Source: Oscheius sp. JU75 (Eukaryota; Nematoda; Chromadorea; Rhabditida; Rhabditidae). From it: DNA of 64,000 bases. Location: NCBI GenBank assembly GCA_037178855.1, contig JASJZC010000006.1, forward strand, positions 620,001 through 684,000, in the 5' to 3' direction. Of the stretch, positions 42,938 through 54,447 are shown piece after piece; the stretch's first letter is position 1, and each line of letters starts with the position of its first letter. Position numbers and translations under genes: made by a program. Under the pieces are notes generated by a model. It did no database searches, was not told where the DNA came from, and saw only the letters and a list, made by a program, of their open reading frames with translations.

Positions 42938-45456
42938 TCCGCTCCCCTCCGTCTCTCTCTTCCCCTCTCTAGTCAGTTTTCTCCATTTGTGACAGTTTGA
43001 TCCCATCCCTTCAATTTTGGTGCTTGTTCCCGTTTAAAAATGCAATCCTCCTCGATCCTCAGACATGTTTACGGTCCCTCTCTTTCTCCCTGTCTTCTGA
43101 CTGACCCCCTTTCTCTCTGTCGTTTGCACTACCCTATAGCTCGTTCCGAACCCCTATATTCTCTGTCTCTCCCTGCCTCTCTCAGGTCCTAGAGGGAACC
43201 ATAGTTCTCTTTGATCCTGTAAGGATCCCCCGTTTTTGTTGTGTTTTCCCATACATCTTTCGTTATTTTCCAATCTTTCTCTCTATCTATCTTTTCGTTA
43301 TAATGAATCGAATGGTCTCTCAATTTCTGTTTTTTTGGACCGGATTTGTTCCGGTTGCCTGGGGGATGTACCCTGGACAAAGATCCCTAATGAGGAGGAG
43401 AGACGCTTTGGGCTGACCATCTGCTCTCTCTCTCATAGACCGGAACAGCTGGCTGGTCAGTTCTAATAATCAATGTGACTGACTGACTAGGCCTTTATTT
43501 CTTCTGCAATTCAACATCCTCAGTACTTCCTATCGACTTCCAAGTTTTCCAAAAAAAAAAAAATTGCAATGATATTTTTGTATGGTTTAACGGTCCTAGA
43601 GGAGCACTTCTACCTCTAGGACCGCTAGGCCCTGTTATTTTTTTCAGCTAATTGGTGGTTTAAGCGAGTGTCCGGCTACGAAACATTTGACGCGAATCTC
43701 CCGCATTTCGCGCGATAATTTAAGCCATTTTTATTCCACAGGTCCAAGGAAAATGTATTTCTGACGATTTTTGTCGACGTTCGCTCTCATTGTGTTAAAA
43801 CACTACTCTATACTCATGTGGATAAATCACATATAAGTAATAAAGAGAATGGAATGGAATTGGGCTGTAAAATGCGAGTAAAACTCTAAAGTATCAAATT
43901 TTAGCATTTTTCTACTCTTTTTGATTTGGTCTAACTTATTTTACCACGCTCATTGTGGTAACCAGCATACGAGAGCTGAAAACCTACAGCAAAATGTGAA
44001 AATCACGACTTTTTCGACGTTCTCGTTTGAACTGTGCATACCAACATTGGGCACTTGGGCAATAACCAGAAACTCTGTTTTGCCTTTCTGTCTAGCCGAG
44101 GCTAGTATTTAGACTACAGCCCTCAGCCTAGGTGATCCAGTTACGAGAAAGGAATGGCCTAATACTAGAGAGTTTTTATATGTTTGTTGCTCTTACATGG
44201 ATATAATTGTGTATTAAATAAGGGGTCAGTCGGAGTGACATGAGTCTCCACTCTCGGTTCCCACTTCATCTAGAAAACCTACTTTTGTGGCCGAAACTTC
44301 AGTAACTTGAACCCAGAAAACAAGATGTCAAAAGAAAAACAAGTACTCTTTCGAGTTAATAAATACCGGAAGACGATATGGCTAAACCAATATTGAAATT
44401 ACAAAAAACCACTGTAATATCAATCTCACAAAGAGAAAAAGAGCGTACGTGAGATCCCGTCGCGAAAAATTGGTCCAGGTGGCCGTGAGCGAGAAAAAGG
44501 TCGACTCTCTCTCTTCCAACCGGCTGTCTCTTATTGCTCCACCTCTTCCGAAAATGTCTTCCCACGAACATTCCCCAGAACTTGATCAGCTTGACGTTGG
44601 TTTATTTTCCAGTAAATTTTCGACAGTTTTGAATAGGAAAATGACAGAATATTTAGGTGGTTATACCAAGTTCGAATCTACCTTGTTGTTCGAAGACAGT
44701 GGAACAGGAGGAAATGCCCAAGACTAGGTCGAGTCAAGGGAAAGAACAGGTAAGACATGGAGATAGAGACAGTGACCGTTCCTGACCCATAGCCAGCTTG
44801 ATTCGCCTCGTCTCTTTGATAGACAGGAAATTAGAAAGCTTAGGAGTGTACATGGTTTCTCTAAACAGTTCCATGGTTCTCTTGACTCACCCTGGAATTC
44901 TCGACAGACAGAAATAGTAGCTAGGAGGGAAAAGTACAGTCGCGACGGAACTTTGCTTAACGCACTCCATGACTTATGGCTGGTAACATTACATGGAATA
45001 TTCAGGAGTAAAAGGATCGAAAGACTTTTTTGAACCGTTCCATTGACTTTTGCCGGGCTTGGAGTAGTGACTGTCTAGCCTTTGACGCATTCTTGATGTG
45101 TTAAGAACTCATACTGTGAGGCATTAGATCACTGAATATCTTAGAAACTATTTCACATAAACCTGCTTCGTGTTTAGGGGAAACGTTTTCGATACACCGT
45201 AGTATCTCATTAACTAATGTGAAAATGTCTGGGAAACTGACCGCCTCTAAAAACCAATTTGCTGGCTCTAATTGCCCTTCTAATTGCACTTGGCACCACG
45301 GCAGCTCGTGTGCCCGTGCCCTGACCCTCTCTCGTCCATTATACAATCAAATGTGTGTTGGCGATCGATTACTGACCAGTGCACTGGTCATTTTTTTCGT
45401 TCCGTCACCAGTTTCCTGCTTTAGATTTGCTTAAAAAGAACAACTTTTAGGGTAGC
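42938..45456. other. Intergenic region
   Basis: Contains CT-rich tracts (42950-43190), a perfect 12-bp hairpin with a 10-base loop (CGGTCCTAGAGG...CCTCTAGGACCG, about 43589-43622) and AATAAA at about 43840. The open frames at 44449-44727 and 45219-45434 have no supporting features. Confidence 0.5.
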
Positions 45457-48400
45457 ATGCCTGAGGAGGAGTCTCTCTCCCCTAGGAGTAGAAGAAGAAA
45501 GGAATCCTTCTCTCCGTCACCGAAACCAACTACTACCACTGTGGTTTTGAAAAAAGTTAAGGTGGGTCGAGTTCAGGGAGAGGGATACAGTGAGACAGAT
45601 TAACAGAGCTACAGGGAGACAGAGAGAGGCAGAGAGACAGATGAGCGAAGAGATGAGAGTTAAAAAGATGGAGAGACAGAGGGACAGAAGTACGGAGAGA
45701 CAGAGAGACAAAGACTCACAAAGAAACAGATAGATAGAGATACATGGACAGAGGCATTCGGGTCAAAAACTGTGTTAAGGTCGAGATAGAGGATGACTAC
45801 ACCTATGGGCTGGAAGAGGAGGCAGAGGACTCGTCGGACGAGTCCCCACCTCCTTCGCCGAGAATCATTCCCAGAAGAAATTGTGCCGAAGAGGCCAAGA
45901 AGAAGATCAAGGGAGAAAAGGGAGAGGAGAGACAACAGACAGAGACCGGAGATTCTAGAGAAGGATCGTGTGATAGGAGTGAATGCTCCCCGACTAAGGT
46001 CTGCTGTCTCAATGTTCAGGAAGGGTGAGTGAGTATTTTTATTGAGAGAGAGAGGCGGGAATATAACTTTCTACTAGAGACAGTGTTCCTATTCCGTAAT
46101 CGTCTTATATGACCAGGAAAAACAGTATGAGTCAACAGGCAGAAACCAATTGAGGTATGTTGAGAGACAGACCTACCCGTAATGAGTCACAAAAACACTC
46201 AAAAAAAGACAAGACGGCGGGTAACTGAATTTTCTGAAACTCGTCCTGGGCTCAGTGGGTCACAGGAAAGAGACAGCAGACCGAAGTCTCAATCATACTG
46301 ACAGTAGTCTACTTGACTCTCTCTCTTATGTCCGGTTCTTTCACTGTTCCTCTGACTCTCTTTTCTGTAGCCAACGAGAAAGTATATCCCCTGATTATAT
46401 TGTATCATCACTCTTGACTCATCCTCTCTCTCCCAAAGAGAGAGAGCGCCTCAAAGCAGCAGTTGTTCCCACACACGGTGATCTGCGCTCGCACCCGTAC
46501 TGTCTCGGCAGGCACGGCAAAGAGACCCGCGCTCACTGGTTGCTATCCATGCAATATCGGGGAGTGATGACTCTTATTAGGTCCTACGGACTGTTTAGTG
46601 ATGACCAATCTGTCTGATCCCCAAAATTAAAGAATACCCATGAAATTTTGGATTCCAGATGCATTGAATCAGCCACGGATCCTTCTGGAAAAAATTTTCA
46701 CCATCTCTCCAAACACGAACATGTTTGTGTCGTTTGCTATGACACCATTTGGAAAGCGTATGGATTTTTCTGTCTCCCTGTTCAAATCTGTTATCTTTAG
46801 AAGCGGCAAGTTCGGGAAAAAGTACACCTCTTGGAAGGCCAAGTGGTCGGACGAAAGTCGCTGTCATCCAGGGGTCAAGGCTTTCATCTTCGACCAGATC
46901 TTGCCCTATTGGATTCAGTGCTCAAGTTGTCATAAATTTCGAAAATATGAGTCGGAAACAGTTCCAACTCATAAGTTTTTGAGCTCCTTTGTGTGCGGAG
47001 TCTGTGAGGATCCAGAAGATTCAGTGAGTTTCCGTTTCTGTTTCTATCACTGCCTCTGTCACTGACTCTCACCTTCTCTCTTTTCAGGACACACAAGAAG
47101 CCAAGGACAAGTCCTGGATCTACTCGATCAATGCCTGTCCCTTGCTTCAGAACACTCCAGCTCTGTTTTATCTCCGAGGTGGACACTATTTCTACGACGA
47201 GCTAGGAATGAGTCCGGTTGAACAAGAGTTCAAGACCAAAGGTACCCCTAGCCTCTATTTCCACTAGAACTTTTCCCAGACATCCGAACAGAAAACTTCA
47301 TGTCTCCATTCAACATCCCAGAACAACAGTCCAAAGCTTTCTGTCTACGTCCGGATATGATGGAGTACGACGAGGTCGTGGCATTCCCGGAATATGTAGT
47401 GGAAAGTGTCTTCTATTTGGCAATTAGGAATCTGGTGGTCACTCTCTGGAACATGAATCCGTTTGTAAGTTCTCTGTCCCTGATTGTTCGTCAGAAACCA
47501 ATCTGTCTTCAGGAATACCTGACTCTTGACAAATGCATCCCCTTCCTGATATGTCGAGGACTGGCAAGAGTCTGGTATATCCATGAACTGGCCAGAATTC
47601 ATGAGTTTCTCCGGATCAAAAGTATTATCAACTATGGAGTACTGGAACTGCCTCCAGTGGTCAAAGAACAGGTGCTGTCTTTCTGTCTTTGTATCTCTGT
47701 CTCAATGTCTCTCCGTTCCTCTATCTTCCTGTCTCTGTCTATTTGTCTCTATGTCTTCCTGTCACCCTCATGCTTTCAGCACTCTCTCGACGTAATCATA
47801 GTCGGAGCCGGAATCAGTGGACTCTCAGCAGCCCGTCAGCTCCGTTCCTTCGGGGCCAACGTCAAAGTTCTGGAAGCTAAGAGCACCATCGGAGGCAGAA
47901 TGCACGATGACTGGAGTCTAGGAGTGGCAGTAGGCTGTGGTGCCCAGTTGGTCACCGGCAGTATCAACAATCCCATCATTCTGATGTGTGAACAGGTAAT
48001 ACAGTTTATTTTTCTGAAGAAAGAGTATTCAGACAGGCGTGAAGTACAGAATTGTGGAGAGTCAATGTCCATTGATTGATGGAGTCAAAGGAGGTTTGGT
48101 GAACTGGAAGGCGAGTGACAGTGACAGAGTTTAATTCCGCTCTTCCAGACAGACAAGTACGTAGAAGAACACCTGAACTGTGTCCTGGATGCGCTGTACC
48201 ATTGGAAGAACTCTACCAAACATGGGGATGCCAGTTTAGAAGGTCAGTCATACTCTTGTATTTTTTTCTGAAACCAATTTTTTTATCCTCAGGATCTTTT
48301 CTTGTGATATTTGTGTGCCTTTGGACTGTTCTACGCGCTTGGACTATTTCCCAACTGAACACTTATCGCCAGTACGTTATCCCAGTCTTTGCATCAACTC

Positions 48401-51400
48401 GGAAAATGACGTCTTGGTTGTTTTCTGTGCTTTGCAACCAGTTGACTGAACTTTTCGTGCTCACACTGGTTCTTTGCAACTATCTCTCTCTCTCTCTCTC
48501 TGACTTTCTGTTTCTCTGTCTCTCTGTCTCTTTGTCTATCTGTTTCTCTCTCTCCCTATCTCTCTACCCGATCAAATTCCGTGTTTTGGGGTTATCTTAT
48601 CGGACAAGTCAGAAACCAACTGGGTGTCTCTTTATAAAGGAAGAGAGACAGTTTTGTGGTACTTGTGAACAGAATTTGATCTAAACTTTGTCATTTGTCC
48701 GTTATTTGCTCCAATACTGCAACGACTTTTTCAGAACGTTGCCATTTTTTTTTACCTGTATTCAATCCTCAAAGATTCCCAGTTTTTTGGAACCTCTCTA
48801 CAGTATACCAGTGGCTTCCCATCTGTTTTCAGAGCCGGGGTAGCTTTATCCGGATCATTGTCTTTACTAAATCGTCTTACAAATCAAAAGTCATGTCTTT
48901 CTAGAACCCTGGATCGCTGCATATGTCAACTTATTCCAAAAATAGAACCTGAAGTACAAGCGTGCGTTCACGACCCAGGGTTCCAGAGCATCCAGGGCTA
49001 CTCAAGCTTCAATACGTGACCTTACAGACTAGTGATAATCTGCAATGTTGTACCATTTTGTACAATCTACTTTGCTAAACTTTGCAAAGTTCCAAAAGCT
49101 TATACTGAAGTCATGAAGTAATCGTCAAAAGTCTTGCTATGGTCAATATCCGATCAGACATTCCAGTTGACCAATTGGCCTACTCACAAGAGACAAATTA
49201 GAACTGACCACAAACTCCACTCTCTCTGTCTCTCTGTGCCCTTCTCTCCTTATCGCCGGATGACAATCGTCGAGGGGGCCGCGTTCGCTGTCTCTTTCCC
49301 CCTCTACCCTGCCGCGATTTGTGTCCTTTAAATGCGTCTCGTTAGCGGTTTGTCGGCGACGGCTTTGCATTTTTTGTCTTCTCGTCTCTTTTCTTATTTT
49401 AATCATTGTTTCCCCCCTAAAAAAAGCCATAATAAGCAAATGGTGGACCTCTAGTATCGATTGATCGTTCTCTGTGGGCGCCGAGCCTTTTCTCTCCTTT
49501 GAACTTTTGCCAGCCAGTACAGAGACGGGGCGCACTTATTGACTTGCCGACTACCTCCTCTCTTGTGGAAAATGTGTGTGAGAGAGTCTGTGTCTCTCTG
49601 TCCCTCTGTCTCTCTGTCTCTCTGCCTCTCAGTCTCTCAGTCTCTCGGTCTCTGTCTCTCAGTCTCTGTACAACCTTCAAATTCAAAGAAAATCATGCGA
49701 AGGAATTGCAAAAACTATCTGCACCCTTTGTGAATTCGGTCTGCACACGAACTCCTAGGTTTCGGTCCCGATTCTTTGGAAATTTCAAATTTTGAATTTC
49801 GGGACGGTTCTTCCGAAAAGACCCCAATGAAAACATCAAGAACTAGCATAAAAATGATACAGAATGAAGAGGTATGGCTCTGTATCCCTCTGTCCCTCTG
49901 TCACTCTGGATTAGTAATTGCCTGACTCTCTACACTATTCCTCGAAGTGAAACTTTTCTTCTCCTAATTGCTTTCCATTCAAAGTTTTCGAAATATTATT
50001 GGACTAGATGGCGATACCGCGGAACAAGCAGCAGCCACCTCGGAAATCAAAGGGTCCCGGAGGCGTTGCCGGGCTCCTGAAGGGTATGATGTCTTCTTCC
50101 GGAGGCGACGAGGGCATCACCATGATCGACTTGGCTATTGTGGCAACAATCTCCGTGGTTGCTACTTACTTTGCCACGACGTGGTTCGGTGGGAAGACAC
50201 CACAGCCTCTGGTAGGTTACTGTACTTTATTGGGATGACATTTACTGTTTTAGAAGTTCGAATACAATGCGACGCAGTTGTATGACCCTATTCTAAATTC
50301 GGATGGGACAGTAGAGTTCCCACTGATGGTCATCACGGATCTGGATCATGATACCAAGGTAGCGGACAAGAAACATACCTGGAGGAGTTTGATGAAGCGA
50401 GGGAGACTGCATTTGAGGTGAGAAAGAGATATAGAGAGGCAGAGAGACAGAGAATGAGGCATGACAAAGACAGTGAGACGGAGGGACAAAAAGGCATAGA
50501 GACAGAGAAACTGAAAGACAGAGAGGCAGAGAGACAAATAGATAGACTCTTGACTCATACTCTCCCTTTCAGCCAGAACAAGAAGTCCGCCCATGTCCAC
50601 TGGGATGAGAGCAAGGACTTTTTCATCTCCAGTCAGATCTCAGCCGGTGGTCGAGCCATGGAGCTCTCTGACCTGGCAGTTTTCAACGGACGTCTACTGT
50701 CTGTGGATGACAGAACAGGGATCGTCTACGAGATCAAGGATCAGAAGGTGAGCATCGTTCGTTCAGTTTTCTGGAAATTTTCTAGGATCCGAACCTTGAT
50801 CCAATTGTAAGTAGACCTTTGTTAGAGTACAAAGTAGAGAAATATATAGCTTGATTAGGATAATAGGTAGAAAAGAGAGAGAGAGAGAGAGATAGAGAGG
50901 CATATGGATAGAGAGACATCCAAAGCAAACTTCCTATACCCTCCCCCATTCCAGGCCATTCCCTGGCTCCTCCTCAACGACGGTCCCGGCAACGTGACCA
51001 AGGGAATCAAGGGAGAATGGATGACTGTCAAGAACGAGCACCTCTATGTCGGTGGGCTGGGAAAAGAATGGACGACTACCACTGGAGAGTACGTCAATGA
51101 CCACCCAATGTGGATCAAGATCGTCTCTCCCACTGGAGAGGTCAGTTCATTTGACAGTTACCTTTTGACAGTTCCTTTAGGTAAATCACGTCAACTGGTA
51201 CGACGTTTTTGTGAGAGTACGAAGGGCTTTGGGAATTGAATATCCCGGCTATATGATCCACGAGGCTGTCCAGTGGTCCGAGAAGCACAAGAAATGGTTC
51301 TTCATGCCGAGAAGAGCCTCTCATGAGACTTACAATGAGGTGGATGATGAATCACGGTTAGTTCCAGAGACAGAAAAAAGAGACAGCAAAGTTCAAGTAA

Positions 51401-53779
51401 CATGACACAGTTTTCATACTCAAAACACTATTTTTTGGCCAAACAATTCCTGTTCTGCAAAGCTGTAGCGCATGTCCAAATCTACAACTTTGAAGAGCAT
51501 TATTTTGCTCCAAAGTCATTTCCTGCATCAGTGCAGAGCAATGTAGTTAAATCTCTTTGTCTCTCAAGTCGAACCCGTATTATCTCGGGTACGGCTCTGA
51601 CCCCAGTGTCACCCCCGTACCATCTCCCACCGGTCAACTCCCATATATACCGAGCGTCGCGACTCCAAGCCAGCTTTCGAGCTCAAGTGATCGTACCAGC
51701 GGTACCCTCAGACCATGATCGTTGTAGAACGAGTTTACCGAAGTAGCTTCGAGAGTGGTCTAGGGACACATACTGCTTTTTGCTAGGGAATAGGTCCCCG
51801 GCCTGGCTCTATGTCTGGGTAGGGCCTTTTTCTGCAAGTCTTTTGAAAACACTTTAAAATACAAGAACTTCCTCAATTCGTAATTTAGCTACGACCAGGT
51901 CTGATAATCTTTCCAAGAATTGAAATAGCGAAAATATTTTGATGATAAGGGAGACAGAGAGACAGTAGACAGAGATTCATCTTCCAGTGGTTCCAACGCC
52001 CTCATCATCAGCGACGAATCCCTCACCAACTTCAAAGTTGTCCACATTGGTACCAATAACCATCCGGCCCGCGGATTCTCTGCCTTCCAATTTATCCACG
52101 ACACCAACGATCGCCTCATCATTGCCCTTAAGTCCGAGGAAAAGGACGGGAAGCCGATTGCAAGCTATGTCTCTGTCTTTGACATTGACGGCAACATTCT
52201 TCTTGATGATCAAGCCCTCATCGGACCTTACAAGTTCGAGGGTGTCGCCTTAGCCAACTAGAAAAATACGGGTCCTGCAACGAAGAAATCTCTCGAAAGT
52301 TCTCCCCTTCCCGCCAATAGTGTGATCAATTTGATACTCTGTGTAAATAACAAATAAATGAGGGATTCTGAATACGTTTTGGCGGGAAAATACTGAAATT
52401 TGAATTTTAGAACAGGTCAATCGAGTCCATCAGACCCTGCTCTCGGAAGGAGGAGTCAGCTGGGGTGATGTGGAGGAGCGAGTCTTGCAATTCCATTTGG
52501 GGAATATTGAGTTCAGCTGCGGGAGCAAGATGGACGATGTGAGTACTCTCTATCTCCCTGTCTCTCTCTGACCCTCCGTCTCTCTGTCTCTCTATGTCTC
52601 TCTATCTCTCTGTCTCTGTCTTTCTGTCTCTCTCTCTGTTTCTCTGTTTCTCTGTCCCTTTGTCTCAATGTTTTGACTGTTCACAATTCCTATATCTGTC
52701 ATCAGCTAATCTTCCTCGATTCCAGGTCTCTTGGAGGAACTGGGACCAAAACGAGGCTGTCGCCCTTTTCGCCGGCTCTCATGCTCTCCTAACCGATGGA
52801 TCCAAAGAGCTTCTGAAGAGTTTGGTCGATGGGACAGATGTCCGTCTCAACCACGAGGTCACCAAGATCGAATGGCAAGAGAAGAAGAAGAAAATGGTAG
52901 TGACCTGCTCTGGAAACAAGAAGTTCACAGCGGATAAAGTCCTTGTGGCTCTACCATTGGCTGTTCTCCAGAAGAAGAACATTATCTTCAATCCACCCTT
53001 GCCGAGAAAAAAACTCCAGGCCTTGGATAAAATTGGGGCTGGACTCATTGAGAAGGTAGCGGTCCGGTTCCCGAGAAGGTTCTGGACCAAGATGTGCACT
53101 GTAGAGGGAGAGCTCGACTACTTCAGTCTCGTACCGAAGGGAAAGGAGGACAGAGGACTATTCAATATGTTCTACGACTTTTCTACCAGGGTGAGTGGAG
53201 TGACTGAGAGACCAAGAGACAAACAGAGAAACAGAGAGACTATTAACATTTTTTTTTTAGGAAGGATCCAAGAAGAACCACTACGTTCTGATGTCCTATG
53301 TTTGTGGAGATAGCGTAGACATGGTCAATGAACTCTCAGATACTGAAGTAGCGGAAAAATTTGTGGAAACGTTGAGGGAGATGTTCCCAGACGAGGTGTG
53401 TTGGTCTCTCTGTCTCTCCGTGTCTCTGTCTCTGTGTTTCTCTGTCTCTCTGTCTCTCTAACAGCTCTCATCCAGGAATCTTTCAGGACGTTCCTGACCC
53501 CGATGGCTACGTAGTCACTCACTGGGGAAGTGACCCCCATATTGGAATGTCCTATTCCTACGTGAGAGTTGGTGGAGTCGGAGAAAACTACGATCACATT
53601 GCTGAATCCGTCAATAAGAAGGTCTACTTTGCTGGAGAGGTTGGATACATTAAAGTTCTAAATTAAAAAACTTGCTTCAGTGTACAAATCGATTCTTTCC
53701 ACAGACCATGACAGGAGCCTATGTCAGTGGACTACGGGAAGCTGGCAAGATTATGGAAGACTTCAGGAGCGAGAAGTAG
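45457..53779 (+). CDS. KDM1B: Lysine-specific histone demethylase 1B (LSD2)
   Basis: FAD-dependent H3K4me1/2 demethylase. Fifteen exons (45457-45561, 45780-46024, 46659-46757, 46801-47023, 47088-47241, 47280-47464, 47513-47671, 47780-47995, 48033-48110, 48149-48242, 52411-52538, 52726-53190, 53261-53395, 53487-53639, 53681-53779) sum to 845 codons in unbroken phase; family length is about 820. Order: acidic/basic N-tail; C4H2C2 zinc finger ([28 protein letters not shown]); CW-type finger ([27 protein letters not shown]); SWIRM domain ([19 protein letters not shown]); amine oxidase with the FAD motif [14 protein letters not shown], active-site lysine region [12 protein letters not shown], and [28 protein letters not shown] acceptor lies 6 bases before the ATG. 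Intron 9 (48111-48148) is GC-AG; intron 10 (48243-52410) contains the whole CANT1 gene. Nuclear. The exon 2 acceptor is the least sure. Confidence 0.9.
48243..50007. other. 5' part of the long KDM1B intron, upstream of CANT1
   Basis: No credible exon. Holds TCTCTG tracts at about 48483-48560 and 49590-49670. The promoter of the nested CANT1 gene should lie here. Confidence 0.5.
50008..52261 (+). CDS. CANT1: Calcium-activated nucleotidase (apyrase), nested in KDM1B
   Basis: Six exons (50008-50211, 50254-50417, 50573-50747, 50955-51140, 51181-51356, 51988-52261) give 392 aa. A short cytosolic N-terminus with a signal-anchor TM ([20 protein letters not shown]) fits a type II ER/Golgi enzyme. 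The five-bladed propeller family motifs are seen: [10 protein letters not shown]-like [135 protein letters not shown] and a C-terminus with [10 protein letters not shown]. The enzyme hydrolyses UDP and GDP with Ca2+ and supports Golgi glycosylation. AATAAA at 52353 lies about 55 bases before the next KDM1B exon. The last intron carries the dispersed 210-bp repeat. Confidence 0.9.
51606..51812. repeat. Dispersed ~210-bp repeat, copy 2
   Basis: In the last CANT1 intron; matches 5682-5895 in the same orientation. It includes CCATATATACCGAGC, CAAGTGATCGTACCAGCGG, GTTTACCGAAGTAGCTTCGA and ATACTGCTTTTTGC. Confidence 0.75.
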
Positions 53780-53819
53780 TACTTAGAATATTTGGAATTT
53801 TTAACTATGTCAAATATTT

Positions 53820-54447
53820 ATGTCGATTGACTGTCTTGTCAACTGTCTTGTGATCTCTTTCAACTCTGTTGCTCCAATAAAAACGTATCTGTTACAAACT
53901 TGTGAGACCGTGACAGTGATAGGCCTATCAGAGTTTTTAGAGAAGAATTCTGAAATAAGGCGAAAAGCTTCTTTCAACCACCGGGACCAGGGCCATTTAA
54001 ACTTTGAATTTTTGACACAAACCTGTATAAAATGAGGCTGCGGTTGGTGCGCACTCAAAAATGCAACATAGACGATCAAAGAACTGACGGGCCTAGATAC
54101 TTACTCATCAGTCGGTCTTACTCATTTGGGCGGTCCCGAATAGCACAGTTAGGTGTCTAAACCTTTCCTTGATTCGTCTTATTTATCATTTCATAGCCGG
54201 TGTCCCAAGGTCTCCCAGAAAACAAAAAAACCTCAACGTACTCCCTCCGCTAGACCCGTAATGACGTCATAAAGCCTCTATGTCTCTCTGCGTCGTTTTT
54301 CGAATAGCTCTTGGATCTTTTGATCCTTTCATCTATTTTTGTTATTTTAACCCACACGACACCGTAGACTTTTGTATCCCCCTGGAAATAACAATGACAA
54401 ACGGTGTAAGAGACTAAGCCTAATTTATTCCAGGTCGTCGAATAAAA
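53820..54447. other. Intergenic region
   Basis: AATAAAA for KDM1B at about 53876. Otherwise no gene seen up to the SLC17-type start. Confidence 0.5.

Noticed and set aside
44449-45434. Possible N-terminal exons of KDM1B
   Set aside because: The CTTTTAG acceptor right before the ATG at 45457 and the low quality of the upstream frames favour starting at 45457.
46255-46617. 120-codon open frame with a Cys/His-containing stretch between KDM1B exons
   Set aside because: KDM1B exon 2 joins exon 3 in perfect phase (split Gly codon) across this stretch and the result matches the LSD2 zinc finger; the frame has no family features.
46640-47065. Long + frame covering the CW finger exon from [11 protein letters not shown]
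   Set aside because: Its first part is in the wrong frame. The true exon reads [15 protein letters not shown], followed by a 43-bp intron.
49143-49686. Arg/Glu/Asp-rich minus-strand open frames
   Set aside because: These are translations of the TCTCTG microsatellite (repeating ETERQRDRE), not genes.
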